A stretch of 64,000 nt of DNA from Burkholderia sp. Nafp2/4-1b (GCF_003635165.1 NZ_ML058619.1:186001-250000); one strand, 5' to 3'; numbered from the stretch's first letter, positions 1-8,400 are shown. Notes: generated by a model from the letters alone, not told the origin. Translations and numbers: made by a program.

Positions 1-1893
1 CACCGGCAATTTCCCGGACGGATTCGTCACGCCGAACAGCAGGTCGGCGACGATATGCCCGTCCTCCTGCCCCGGAAACCACGCTTCGAGTATCGCGGCC
101 GGCGCGGACGCACCGCCTTTGAGCAGCGTCGCGTCGAGCGCCTCGACCGCGTTGTCCTTGAGCACCAGCACGGTCTTCGGGTTCGCGGCCACCACGCTCT
201 GGATCATCGCGAGCGTATTGCTGCTCCTGACGGTGCTGGTCGTCGTCAGCGCGCTGGCCTTCGGTCCGTACCAGTCGAGCGTGTTGAGATACTTGCCGGC
301 GTCGAGACTCAGGCCGGTTGCATCGACGAACGTCGTCTGATCGGCGCCCTCTTCCGAAATCGATCCGGCCATCACCACGACCGCATCGGCGCTGCCGATC
401 AACGACTGGGCCGCTGCAAACGTCGCTGCACTGCCGTCGATCGTCGCGTTCGCGTTCGCGTCGTCGACGAGCACGAGATGAACCTTTGCCGTCGTATTGC
501 CGAGATTCGCGAGCACGTCCCGCATCCCTTGCAGCGGCGAAACGGTGTAGAGCGCGACTACATCCGAACTCCCGCCGCCGGACCCCATCGGGTTGCCGAC
601 ACTGCTGCCGCCGGCCACTGCTTGCTGCGCGAACACCTGCGATGCCTTCCCGACGATCACGACGTTCTGCACGGCCTTGCTCAACGGCAGCGTGCCGTCA
701 TTCTGCAGCAGCACCGCGGATTGCTCGCCGATCGCTTTCGCCGCGGCGCCGTCAGCCACCGTATCGATCGGGGTTTGAACCAGCGGGCGGTCGAAGATGC
801 CGGCCTTGAACATCTGCGTATAGCGGCGCGGGATCGCCGTGTCGATATCCGACGTCTTGAGCGCGCCGGCCGCAAGCGCGGCGTTCAGCTTGTCGGCGGT
901 CCACCACGTCGCGACACCCGGGATGATCACGCCCGGCATTTCGTTGTCGAGCCCCGCGAGCATCGTCCCGGCGGTGCTGTGCGCGGCGAAGAAGTCCGAC
1001 TGCACGTAGCCGCCGAAACCCCATTGCCCGCGCAGCACGTCGGTCAGGACGTGCCGGTTCTCGCACATCGAGAAGCCGTTGACGGAGTTGTACGAGCACA
1101 TGACGGCGCCGACTTGCCCATCCTTCACGGCCATCTCGAACGGCAGCATGTACAGCTCGTGCAGCGTGCGGTCGTCGACGTTTTCCGAGATGGTCATCCG
1201 GTTCGTTTCCTGCTCGTTCGCGACGAGATGCTTCGCCATCGCGATCATCCCGTGCGACTGCACGGCCTGGATTTCAGCGACGCCCATCGTGCCGGTCAGA
1301 TACGGGTCCTCGCCCATGTATTCGAAATTCCGGCCGCCGACCGGCAGCCGGGCCAGGTTCATGCCCGGCGCTTCGAACACATGCAGCGCGAGGTTCGCGC
1401 CTTCCTTGCCGATCACGTCGCCGAATTGCGTCGCCACCGCGTGATCGAACGATGCTGCCACCGCGATCGCGGACGGCAGCGCGGTGGCTTTCGCCGACGC
1501 AGCACTCGTCAACGCCGCCGCGCCGCTCGACGCCGATCCGGCGGGAACGCAGTCGTTCTGGCCGATGCCGACCGGGCCGTTCGTGATGCGAAGCGTGGGG
1601 ATATGGTATTTCGGCAGCCCGGGAATGTGACGCGCGCCGAAGCACTGCGGAAGCTCGGCGACCACGCCGGGGGCGCCGACGAGTTGCTCTTCCTTGTCGG
1701 GGAGTGCCATTGCCGCGACGAGCAACGCCGCGCGCCGCTCGGGCTTCAACGACGTGTCCATCCACGGCGACGCACTGCCGGACGAGGTTGGCGACGATGC
1801 CGTCGAGTTGGCGTCGCTGCCGCCGCATCCGCTCAGCAGCACGGTGAGTCCCGCTGCGACACAGATCCCTGACTTCCTGATCGAATTTCCCAT
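1..1893 (-). CDS. GH3 family beta-glucosidase lipoprotein (3' end outside window)
   Basis: Glycoside hydrolase family 3 enzyme expected to release terminal sugars from beta-glucosides or oligosaccharides outside the cytoplasm. 631 codons are visible and the C-terminus runs off the window. A basic N-terminus, a hydrophobic stretch and the lipobox LLSGC (Cys about 23) make a lipoprotein signal. The GH3 N-domain shows KHLVANEQETNR, the nucleophile aspartate lies in QSDFFAAH (about residue 300) and the acid/base glutamate is probably in SISEEGAD (about 514). The ATG is fixed by an AGGAGG box at 1901-1906. The lacI gene lies upstream on the same strand and two LacI-type operators sit in the gap, so induction by a sugar is likely. 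Family call is sure; substrate is not. Confidence 0.93.
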   Translation of the reverse strand, partial: MGNSIRKSGICVAAGLTVLLSGCGGSDANSTASSPTSSGSASPWMDTSLKPERRAALLVAAMALPDKEEQLVGAPGVVAELPQCFGARHIPGLPKYHIPTLRITNGPVGIGQNDCVPAGSASSGAAALTSAASAKATALPSAIAVAASFDHAVATQFGDVIGKEGANLALHVFEAPGMNLARLPVGGRNFEYMGEDPYLTGTMGVAEIQAVQSHGMIAMAKHLVANEQETNRMTISENVDDRTLHELYMLPFEMAVKDGQVGAVMCSYNSVNGFSMCENRHVLTDVLRGQWGFGGYVQSDFFAAHSTAGTMLAGLDNEMPGVIIPGVATWWTADKLNAALAAGALKTSDIDTAIPRRYTQMFKAGIFDRPLVQTPIDTVADGAAAKAIGEQSAVLLQNDGTLPLSKAVQNVVIVGKASQVFAQQAVAGGSSVGNPMGSGGGSSDVVALYTVSPLQGMRDVLANLGNTTAKVHLVLVDDANANATIDGSAATFAAAQSLIGSADAVVVMAGSISEEGADQTTFVDATGLSLDAGKYLNTLDWYGPKASALTTTSTVRSSNTLAMIQSVVAANPKTVLVLKDNAVEALDATLLKGGASAPAAILEAWFPGQEDGHIVADLLFGVTNPSGKLPV

Positions 1894-2210
1894 GTCCGCT
1901 CCTCCTGTGTCCCGGTAGGCGATGTTCCGGCTTCGCCTTGATTGATGTTCTGTAGTACTTATTCATTGTGAAAAACGCTTGCCCGTGCCGACGAGCTGCC
2001 GTTGGACGGGCCGGCTCCCGGCCGACACCACCCCAGATCGCGTGACGCCACCCATGCAAGGATTCGGCACCGAAGCTCGCCGCCGTGCAGCACGCGCGCC
2101 GACGCGCCGCACTCACGCGACAGCGAAGCCACTGCGCCTGCGCGCCGGCAACCGTGCGCGTCACCAACCTGCCGGCACGCGCCGGACCCGATCAGAAACG
2201 CGCCAGGTAG

Positions 2211-2230
2211 TTGGGAAAACGTTTATCCAA
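2211..2230. promoter_or_regulatory. LacI-family operator 1
   Basis: A 20-base imperfect palindrome, 16 of 20 positions symmetric, centred on CG with the core AAACGTTT typical of LacI/GalR operators. It lies upstream of the GH3 gene and downstream of the lacI gene at 2501-3499. Confidence 0.7.
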
Positions 2231-2322
2231 GAGTAGGTCCGGTGGGTTTGTTTGACTAGTCGGTATTAACGCTACCTGATCCAGCGCGTGGACTGGCAAA
2301 GAGGCCGTCATGGCGCGAAACG

Positions 2323-2338
2323 GGTAATCGTTTATCCG
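2323..2338. promoter_or_regulatory. LacI-family operator 2
   Basis: GGGTAATCGTTTATCC, a 16-base partial palindrome (12 of 16 symmetric) centred on CG. It matches the core of operator 1 at 14 of 16 positions, about 110 bases away, a spacing that would allow looping by a tetramer. Confidence 0.6.
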
Positions 2339-2426
2339 CCGGGATGTCAGTTACCCGTTATTTCGTCAGAGGAATCACCGGGAAGCGGAGACGGAAGACG
2401 CACGGCCCGCCGAATACCGTTCGAAC

Positions 2427-2450
2427 GGCGTAACGGCGTAACGGCATAAC
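2427..2450. repeat. 8-base tandem repeat, three copies
   Basis: GGCGTAAC twice, then GGCATAAC, directly head to tail between the lacI stop and the operators. No known role. Confidence 0.6.
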
Positions 2451-2500
2451 GCCTCCGCCCCTCCGAACCAGCCGTCGCGCCTCGCGCTGAAACGCCGGTG

Positions 2501-3499
2501 TCAGGATCCGGTGCGGCGGGACGTCGATTCTCGCACGACGAGACGCGGTTCGAGCATCAGATGCGCGGCATCATGCTGGCCGGACAGCGCCTCGAACACC
2601 TTCCGGGTCGCAAGCTCGCCCATTCGTTCGCTCTGCGTGTCGACGGTGGTCAATGCAGGCTCGGAATATTCGCCGTAGGGAGCGTTGTCGATGCCCGTGA
2701 TCGCAAGGTCCGTGGGCAACCGAAATCCGAGAGTCTTCGCGCCTTTCATGAATCCCAGCGCGATCAGGTCGTTGTAGCAGATCACGGCCTGCGGACGCCG
2801 CGGTCCCAGCAGGATCCTGGAGCACGCCTGCTCGCCCGCCACGGACGTCGGCGCATGCGCGTCGTACACGTCGAGCGTGAGTCCGGCTTCGGCCAGGCAT
2901 TCGGTCGCGCCGCGAATACGCTCGACATCGATCGATGCGTGACTGAATCCGAGGTAGGCGATCTTCCGGTGCCCGAGATCGAGCAAATGCCGAGCGAGCA
3001 TATAGGTGGCGAGACGATTGTCGATGCCGACCGTCGGGATCGGCAGCTCGTGCAGGTGTCGCAACATCACGACCGGCTTCTTCAAATCGAGCATCCACCC
3101 TGCCTCGTCCTCGGCCAGCCGCGAACTGATGATCAATCCGTCCACGCGTTGCGCGAGGGCCTCGATCAATGACCGCTCGCGGGCCGGGTCTTCTTCGGTA
3201 TCGACGAGCAGCAACGTGTAGTCGTGCGCCAGCGCCACCCGATTGGCACCCTTCACGACACTGGCGAAGTGCGGATTGCTGATGTCCAGGACCGCGAGCC
3301 CGATGGTGCGCGTGCGCCCGGTGATCATCGAGCGTGCGAGCGGGCTCGTCTGGTAGCCCAGCCTTTCGATCGTCGCCTTCAGGCGGGATTCCACTTCCGG
3401 CGAGAAGCGCTTGGTTCCGTTGACGTATTTCGAAACTGTCGCGACCGAGACCTCTGCTGCCATCGCCACATCGCGGATCGTCGGAGTCGCGTTCTTCAT
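2501..3499 (-). CDS. LacI family transcriptional regulator
   Basis: 332-residue repressor of the usual family length. The N-terminal helix-turn-helix reads TIRDVAMAAEVSVATVSKYV, followed by the hinge helix region (SPLARSMITGRTRTIGL) and a periplasmic-binding-protein-like ligand domain (LDISNPHFASVVKGA at about 70-90). It is transcribed in the same direction as the GH3 gene downstream, and the gap between them carries two palindromes of LacI operator type, so the GH3 gene is its likely target. The ligand is probably a sugar released by that enzyme (inference). Confidence 0.92.
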   Translation of the reverse strand: MKNATPTIRDVAMAAEVSVATVSKYVNGTKRFSPEVESRLKATIERLGYQTSPLARSMITGRTRTIGLAVLDISNPHFASVVKGANRVALAHDYTLLLVDTEEDPARERSLIEALAQRVDGLIISSRLAEDEAGWMLDLKKPVVMLRHLHELPIPTVGIDNRLATYMLARHLLDLGHRKIAYLGFSHASIDVERIRGATECLAEAGLTLDVYDAHAPTSVAGEQACSRILLGPRRPQAVICYNDLIALGFMKGAKTLGFRLPTDLAITGIDNAPYGEYSEPALTTVDTQSERMGELATRKVFEALSGQHDAAHLMLEPRLVVRESTSRRTGS

Positions 3500-3587
3500 A
3501 ACAGGGGAGCGGATTCAGGAATCCGGCAATTGTCGCAGATCGCGGGTCACTCCCGGAAATTGGCCCGTGCCGTGAACGGTCTGGATG

Positions 3588-3623
3588 GCTTCCATATTTC
3601 GATGACAGCCGAAATATGGAAGC
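3588..3623. repeat. Perfect 14-base inverted repeat in a divergent promoter region
   Basis: Left arm GCTTCCATATTTCG (3588-3601), right arm CGAAATATGGAAGC (3610-3623), spacer of 8 bases, no mismatch. It is AT-rich against its surroundings and sits between divergent genes, lacI (minus) and a sensor kinase (plus). It has no T tract, so an operator for a dimeric regulator is more likely than a terminator. Confidence 0.75.
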
Positions 3624-3791
3624 AATGGAACCAAGGTTTTGTGACGAGTCGCCAATGTTTCTGATAGCGTCGTAACTGGCGAGCGTGGGGCCGGATTGAG
3701 CCAAACGTCTGACGTAATCGCCCTGCCGGTATTCGTCGTTGCCGTGCGCGACACAAAAGCACTCACCGTTCATTTCGTCATGAGGGGCGAC

Positions 3792-4913
3792 ATGCGTCTA
3801 GCCGATTTCATCGTTCGCAACATGGAGCCGATCCTGGTGCAATGGGAAGCGTTTGCCGCCACGCTGCTGCCGGCTGCGAGGAGCATGGGTTCGCTGGCGC
3901 TGCGCGATCACGCGCGCCAGATCCTGGAGGCCGTGGCCAAGGACATATCGAGCCCGCAAACCAAGGAAGAGCAACGAGACAAATCGCTCGGACGCGCGAT
4001 CGAACCGGCGAACGCGCCCGAGACCGCCGCGCAGACGCACGCCGTCCTGCGCGCCCGCCGCGGCTTCAACATCAACCAGCTGGCGGCCGAGTATCGAGCG
4101 CTGCGTGCCAGTGTGCTGAGCTTGTGGATCGACGCGTGCCGGCCGAACCCGCCTTATCTGCAGGACATGATCCGCTTCAACGAGGCGATCGATCAGGCGC
4201 TCGCGGAATCCGTGGCTTACTTCACGGAGCAGGTCGAGCAGGCTCGCAACCTGTTGCTGGGCATGCTCGGTCACGACATGCGTACGCCGCTGCAGACCAT
4301 TCAGCTGACCGCGACCTATCTTGCGGCGCTCAATGCAGGGGAGAAGGTGTCGGAGGCCGCCGCCAGGCTGATCAGAAGCGGCGGTCGCATGCAGGCGCTC
4401 CTCGACGATCTCTGCGACTTCAATCGGACCCAGCTCGGGCTAGGCATCAACGTCGTTCCTCGCCACATCGATCTCGCGAACGTCATCGCCAACGTGGTGG
4501 ACGAATTGCAGGGGGCCCATCCCGATCGGGAGATCAACGTCGACGTCAGCGGCGACCTCCACGGCAACTGGGACGAGCCGCGCATGCAGCAACTGCTGAG
4601 TAACCTCGTGAGCAACGCGCTCAAGTACGGGACGCCCGATACGCCGATCCGGGTGGCCGCGAAGGCGGCGGAAACCCACGTGCTCATCGAGGTAACCAAC
4701 AACGGGCCGGCGCTGGATCGGCTCACGCTCGACCGCATCTTCGATCCGCTGCAGCGCGGCGCCGACCAGCGCGAGCGAACGGGCGAGGATGCCGGACTGG
4801 GGCTCGGCCTGCACATCGCCAGCGAAATCGCCAACGCACATCACGGTCGTATCGACGCACGATCCAATTCGGCGGAAACGGTATTCACGGTGCAGCTGCC
4901 AAGAGGTACGTGA
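3792..4913 (+). CDS. Sensor histidine kinase with RsbRD-like N-terminal domain
   Basis: 373-residue cytosolic kinase with no membrane segment. The first 150 residues (MRLADFIVRNMEPILVQWEA onward) are helical and resemble the RsbT co-antagonist type sensory domain. Then comes HisKA with the phospho-histidine in LGHDMRTPL (about residue 160), an N-box NLVSNALKYG and a G2 box GLGLGLHIASEIANAHHG; the G1 box is relaxed (EVTNNGPAL), as in this subgroup. The ATG at 3792 is preferred over upstream in-frame starts because AGGGG lies 5 bases before it. No response regulator is adjacent. The stop codon falls inside a tandem 10-base repeat. Confidence 0.88.
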   Translation: MRLADFIVRNMEPILVQWEAFAATLLPAARSMGSLALRDHARQILEAVAKDISSPQTKEEQRDKSLGRAIEPANAPETAAQTHAVLRARRGFNINQLAAEYRALRASVLSLWIDACRPNPPYLQDMIRFNEAIDQALAESVAYFTEQVEQARNLLLGMLGHDMRTPLQTIQLTATYLAALNAGEKVSEAAARLIRSGGRMQALLDDLCDFNRTQLGLGINVVPRHIDLANVIANVVDELQGAHPDREINVDVSGDLHGNWDEPRMQQLLSNLVSNALKYGTPDTPIRVAAKAAETHVLIEVTNNGPALDRLTLDRIFDPLQRGADQRERTGEDAGLGLGLHIASEIANAHHGRIDARSNSAETVFTVQLPRGT

Positions 4914-4943
4914 AGGTACGTGACGGCACGCGAACGCACGTGA
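4904..4943 (+). repeat. 10-base tandem repeat spanning a stop codon
   Basis: Four units: AGGTACGTGA twice exact, then CGGCACGCGA and ACGCACGTGA diverged. The TGA of the kinase gene is the end of the first unit, so slippage could move the C-terminus. Confidence 0.65.
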
Positions 4944-5131
4944 AGCGAGTTTTCTCGAGCGGGCGCCGCGCCGCCTCGGAGCGGGATCGCTCACCGCGCA
5001 GCATGGGTGGGCCCCGTCAGGCGGCTCGCCGGGACTGCCGCGGCACCGTGTATCGCGGCAGACGGCGGCGGCGCCGAGCGCACGCATGCGCGATGGTGGC
5101 GACGCGCCCCAATGCCCGGGCTGCCCCACGA

Positions 5132-5383
5132 TCATGACCATTCCTCCGGCGGCACCTCCCCGCTGTCGTCCTCCCAAAGCGGCTTACCCTCCTGTTCGAC
5201 CTTGCTGGTCGTAATCGGCCCGTTCCGGCCGCCACGCTCCGCCTTCCGCGTGCCGTCATGCGATGTCGCCGCACGCACACGGGCCCGCGTGCGGGTCGGC
5301 GCGACGGTCCGCTGGCCGCCGCTGCGGCGCTCGTCGGTCGATGCGGTGTCCTTGCCCTGTTGCGCATTCGAAGCTGCGTTCAT
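5132..5383 (-). CDS. Small hydrophilic hypothetical protein
   Basis: 83 residues, starting MNAASNAQQGKDT, basic and Arg/Thr-rich in the middle, with an acidic tail ending PLWEDDSGEVPPEEWS. No transmembrane segment, signal or known domain. GGGAGAG precedes the ATG, and a good -24/-12 site lies 52 bases upstream (5435-5448), which argues that it is real. It is divergent from the decarboxylase gene at 5508, sharing a 125-base control region. Confidence 0.65.
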   Translation of the reverse strand: MNAASNAQQGKDTASTDERRSGGQRTVAPTRTRARVRAATSHDGTRKAERGGRNGPITTSKVEQEGKPLWEDDSGEVPPEEWS

Positions 5384-5434
5384 ATGTGCTCTCCCGATCA
5401 TTGAAAGTTGAAGGAAACCGGTCGTGCAAGCGCA

Positions 5435-5448
5435 GCAATTCGGATGCC
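5435..5448 (-). promoter_or_regulatory. Sigma-54 promoter for the gene at 5132-5383
   Basis: Read on the minus strand: TGGCATC-CGAA-TTGCT, GG and GC 10 bases apart. Predicted leader of about 41 bases. Back to back with the plus-strand site at 5457. Confidence 0.75.
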
Positions 5449-5456
5449 ACGGTTCG

Positions 5457-5470
5457 GGCAAGCGCCTTGC
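5457..5470 (+). promoter_or_regulatory. Sigma-54 promoter for the PsiD-like decarboxylase
   Basis: GGCAAGCGCCTTGC with correct -24/-12 spacing and T after -12. ATG of the next gene is 38 bases downstream. Confidence 0.7.
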
Positions 5471-5507
5471 TATATCCGTTTGATCCCAACCCGTTCCGGA
5501 GCCGACC

Positions 5508-6758
5508 ATGCCGGCAGACCGCAGCCCGCCGCCCGCCACGCGCCATCGCATCGGCGAATGGATGGCCCGCGAGGAATCGCACATGGCCGACTACCGCGAG
5601 AGAATCGCCAAGGATGCGCGCGCGCATGCCGGCGAACGATTGCGCACGCCCGCCGTGCAGGAACTCGCGCGGCTGTTCGACGACAACGCCGTGCTGCGCA
5701 TGAGCCTCACCCGCGCGATCGACGAAGCGCTCGACTCCGGCCGCAAGCTCGGCTACGCGTCGATCGGCGAACTGATGACCGTGATCGACCACCTGATGAC
5801 GTACACGCCTCCATTCAGCGAAGCGAGCCTGGTCGTGTGTCCGTTGAACGCATTCCTCGACTGGCCGATGTGCATGCCGTCGGGCCACGCGGTGTTTCGC
5901 GACGCGGCGGTCAACGCGCATCTGAAGCAGGTGCTGAACGTATGGTGCGACTTCCTCGGCGGTCCGCACTCGCGCACGCATCTCGACACGTCGCCACCCG
6001 ACGGCTGGTTCTGCGACGAAGCGCACCAACGCCTCGGGCTGCCGCAGTTCGAGTATCGCGAGGACGAACCGCACGGGGGCTTCGCTTCGTGGAACGACTT
6101 CTTCACGCGGCGCTTTCGCGCGGGCGCGCGGCCCGTCGCGGCGCCGGACGATTCACACGTGATCGTCAGCGCATGCGAAGCCGCGCCGTATCACACCGAA
6201 ACGAACCTGAAGATCCGCGACAAATTCTGGATCAAGGGCCAGCCGTATTCGCTGCGCGACATCTTCACGCCCGCGCGGCTGCCGCTCGCCGAGCGCTTCG
6301 TCGGCGGCGACCTGTACCAGGCGTACCTGAGCGCATACAACTATCACCGCTGGCATGCGCCGGTGCGCGGTACCGTCACGCACGCGTACCGGGTCGACGG
6401 CACCTACTATTCGGTCGCCGAAGCGGAAGGCCCCGACCCGGCCGGGCTCAACGACTCGCAGGGCTACATGACGGCCGTGGCCGCGCGCGCGGTGGTCGCG
6501 ATCGACAGCGACGATCCCGGCATCGGCACGGTGGCGGCCGTATTCGTCGGGATGGGCGACGTGTCGTCGTGCGTGATCGAGGTCGTGCCGGGGCAGCGCG
6601 TCGACAAGGGTGACGAGATCGGCTATTTCCAGTACGGTGGCTCGACCTATTGCCTGCTGTTCGAACCCGGCGTGATCGACCGCTTCCTGTGTGCGCCCCC
6701 GTTCGACGGCGAGACGCCGGTCGTGCAGGTCAACGCGTCAGTGGCCATCGCGCGCTGA
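5508..6758 (+). CDS. PsiD-like phosphatidylserine decarboxylase family protein
   Basis: 416 residues, longer than housekeeping Psd because it has the N-terminal PSDC/tryptophan-decarboxylase-like domain (about 1-170) ahead of the pyruvoyl decarboxylase domain. The self-cleavage site is YGGSTYC near residue 384; in this family the chain is cut before the serine, which becomes the pyruvoyl group. ASWNDFFTRRFRAGARPV and NYHRWHAPVRGTV are family hallmarks. Relatives decarboxylate phosphatidylserine or an aromatic amino acid; which applies here cannot be read from sequence. GGAG precedes the ATG, and a sigma-54 site lies just upstream. It stands alone, convergent with the next small gene. Confidence 0.87.
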   Translation: MPADRSPPPATRHRIGEWMAREESHMADYRERIAKDARAHAGERLRTPAVQELARLFDDNAVLRMSLTRAIDEALDSGRKLGYASIGELMTVIDHLMTYTPPFSEASLVVCPLNAFLDWPMCMPSGHAVFRDAAVNAHLKQVLNVWCDFLGGPHSRTHLDTSPPDGWFCDEAHQRLGLPQFEYREDEPHGGFASWNDFFTRRFRAGARPVAAPDDSHVIVSACEAAPYHTETNLKIRDKFWIKGQPYSLRDIFTPARLPLAERFVGGDLYQAYLSAYNYHRWHAPVRGTVTHAYRVDGTYYSVAEAEGPDPAGLNDSQGYMTAVAARAVVAIDSDDPGIGTVAAVFVGMGDVSSCVIEVVPGQRVDKGDEIGYFQYGGSTYCLLFEPGVIDRFLCAPPFDGETPVVQVNASVAIAR

Positions 6759-6774
6759 ACCGCGCGCGGCGCCA

Positions 6775-6999
6775 TCACGCATCGACGCTGCCGAAGCCGC
6801 GCCCGACGTGCCGCTGCATGCATTGCACGATCGAGAGGCCGTCCGGTGTCAGCGCCAGGCGGCTCTTGCCCGATTCGTCGGCACGCATCTCGATCAGGTG
6901 TTGTTCCACCAGCGACACGATATCTTCGCGGTCGGGCTGTATCTGTTCCGGCGCGCGGTACACCAGGAACAGCGCGGCAAATTCATGTGCGGTCAGCAT
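6775..6999 (-). CDS. Small hypothetical protein, possibly winged-helix-like
   Basis: 74 residues starting MLTAHEFAALFLVY. A helical first half and a second half reading HLIEMRADESGKSRLALTPDG, which has the look of a winged-helix tip (helix, beta hairpin) but is too short to assign. A strong GGGGGAG lies before the ATG. A sigma-54-type site at 7089-7102 and a palindrome at 7187-7202 lie upstream. Function unknown. Confidence 0.65.
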   Translation of the reverse strand: MLTAHEFAALFLVYRAPEQIQPDREDIVSLVEQHLIEMRADESGKSRLALTPDGLSIVQCMQRHVGRGFGSVDA

Positions 7000-7088
7000 G
7001 TTGTCTCCCCCATTGGCGGCTTGACGCGATGCGGCAGCAGCATCGCGACGTCGCGGGCGCGAATCGTGCGCCTCAAACAAGGAGATAC

Positions 7089-7102
7089 GCATGGACCGTG
7101 CC
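7089..7102 (-). promoter_or_regulatory. Sigma-54 promoter for the gene at 6775-6999
   Basis: Minus strand TGGCACG-GTCC-ATGC: perfect -24 box, -12 box with A in place of the first T. Leader about 79 bases. Confidence 0.6.
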
Positions 7103-7186
7103 AGTATGTGGGAAGCAGCCGCTTCATCTACGGCCGGCTCCCGGCACGATCTGTCGCTTTGGGCCGCGCGGGCGCGGCTGCAAAGT

Positions 7187-7202
7187 TTTCAACGGCGTGT
7201 AA
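7187..7202. promoter_or_regulatory. Enhancer-like palindrome (copy A)
   Basis: TTTCAACGGCGTGTAA, 12 of 16 matches to the palindrome TTACAACGCGTTGTAA. Lies 85 bases upstream of the sigma-54 site at 7089-7102. Its flank CTGCAAAG is shared with copy B. Confidence 0.5.
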
Positions 7203-7286
7203 CCGGGCGGCGGCGACGCACCGGCTCGGGGGCTGGATCGCTGCGACACGCGCAGGCGCCGCATCGGCGTCCCGTCGTGCGGTTTG

Positions 7287-7628
7287 TCAGGGCTTCCGCG
7301 AACGAAACAGCCCGGCCCGCGCAGCATTACCCGCCGCCTTGTCGCGCACGCGGAAATAGCCGCTGTGCAGTTCGACGCCGCCCTTCCCATCGGCGAGCAC
7401 TTCCTCGCAAGCCGTTTCGATTCGCGCACGGCCGCGCTCGAATGCGTCGCGCAGGTCGGCTTCGAGCGCGGAGCGCGCACCGAAATGATCCTCGAGCGCC
7501 TCCACGGTGATAGAGCAAGTCATCGGCTTCCCGTCGACGTCGACGACGAAGCGCATCTGCAGCGCCGCGCCGTCGAACACCGGCGGATCGTCGGTCAGCG
7601 TCACGTGGCGAACGGGTTCGACCGGCAT
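7287..7628 (-). CDS. DUF1488 family protein
   Basis: 113 residues. The pattern MRFVVDVDGKPMTCSITVEA followed by LEDHFGARSALEADLRDAFE is typical of DUF1488, a small cytosolic family of unknown function in beta-proteobacteria. Starts 3 bases after the stop of the DJ-1/PfpI gene, so the two are one transcript. No catalytic motif is visible. Confidence 0.8.
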   Translation of the reverse strand: MPVEPVRHVTLTDDPPVFDGAALQMRFVVDVDGKPMTCSITVEALEDHFGARSALEADLRDAFERGRARIETACEEVLADGKGGVELHSGYFRVRDKAAGNAARAGLFRSRKP

Positions 7629-7631
7629 CGT

Positions 7632-8180
7632 TTACGCCCCCCGCTGCGCCAGGCGCTGCACCAGCGCGCCGTTGAAGGCGGGCAGGTCGTCGGGCTTGCG
7701 GCTCGTGATCAGGTCGCCGTCGCGCACGACTTCCTGGTCGACCCACTTGCCGCCCGCGTTGCGGATGTCGTCCTGCAGGCTCGGCCAGCTCGTCATCGTG
7801 CGCCCTTCCACCAGCCCGGACGATACGAGCAGCCAGCCGCCGTGACAGATCGCGGCGATCGGCTTGCCCGCGCCCACCGCCGCCGTCACGAATTCGCGCG
7901 CGGCCGGCAGCATCCGGATCGCATCGCCGTTGACGACGCCGCCCGGCAGCACGACCGCGTCGTAATCGCCGACGCGCGCATCGTCGAATGTATGGTCGAC
8001 CTTCACGCGATCACCCTTGTCGACGTGCCTGAGCCCCTGGATCTCGCCGCCCTTCTGCGAAATCACGTCGACCTGCGCGCCTTCGGCCTCGAGCGCGCGC
8101 TGCGGTTCGACGAGCTCGGCTTCCTCGAAGCCGTCGACCGCGAGTATCGCTACCTTGCAATGGTCCAGCTTGCCCGTCAT
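7632..8180 (-). CDS. DJ-1/PfpI family protein (YhbO/Hsp31-like deglycase or protease-like)
   Basis: 182 residues, the normal size for the single-domain type 1 glutamine-amidotransferase-like family. The nucleophile cysteine lies in the elbow AAICHGGWLL, the conserved acidic residue in DGFEEAELVEP, and VVLPGGVVNGD completes the fold signature. Relatives protect against carbonyl or heat stress; direct activity is disputed in the family. It is first gene of a pair with DUF1488 and has a sigma-54 site 53 bases upstream. Confidence 0.9.
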   Translation of the reverse strand: MTGKLDHCKVAILAVDGFEEAELVEPQRALEAEGAQVDVISQKGGEIQGLRHVDKGDRVKVDHTFDDARVGDYDAVVLPGGVVNGDAIRMLPAAREFVTAAVGAGKPIAAICHGGWLLVSSGLVEGRTMTSWPSLQDDIRNAGGKWVDQEVVRDGDLITSRKPDDLPAFNGALVQRLAQRGA

Positions 8181-8232
8181 GGAACGCCTCCCTGTTGCGT
8201 TGCGGCACCGGTCGTGCCGTGCCGGTCTCCGA

Positions 8233-8246
8233 GCAATCGGCGTGCC
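8233..8246 (-). promoter_or_regulatory. Sigma-54 promoter for the DJ-1/PfpI-DUF1488 operon
   Basis: Minus strand GGCACG-CCGA-TTGCT; leader about 41 bases. Confidence 0.75.
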
Positions 8247-8384
8247 GCGCCTCCGTGCACACCCCGCCGGGTGGCCCGCCGTTAATGGGTCGCGACCGCA
8301 ATGGGTGGATGTCGCACCCGCGTCGCTCTCGCCGCGTGAGCCGCGCGACGATAGTCACGCCGCGCCACGCGACGTCTGCAAAGA

Positions 8385-8400
8385 TTTCAACGGGATGTAA
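8385..8400. promoter_or_regulatory. Enhancer-like palindrome (copy B)
   Basis: TTTCAACGGGATGTAA, 13 of 16 matches to TTACAACGCGTTGTAA, about 139 bases upstream of the sigma-54 site at 8233-8246. Preceded by CTGCAAAG as in copy A. Confidence 0.5.

Larger units (their letters stand above)
1894..2500. other. 607-base intergenic region before the GH3 gene
   Basis: Holds two LacI-type operators (2211-2230 and 2323-2338), a three-copy 8-base repeat (2427-2450) and the ribosome binding site of the GH3 gene. No open frame here looks protein-like. The leader of the GH3 transcript could be about 300 bases if it starts near the operators; I could not pick a convincing -10/-35 pair. Confidence 0.6.

Noticed and set aside
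55-1872. 605-codon plus-strand frame at the left edge
   Set aside because: Shadow of the GH3 gene, whose minus-strand reading has signal peptide and catalytic motifs.
7059-7072. Possible sigma-54 site GGCGCACGATTCGC (minus)
   Set aside because: Spacing fits but neither box matches; the site at 7089-7102 is far better.
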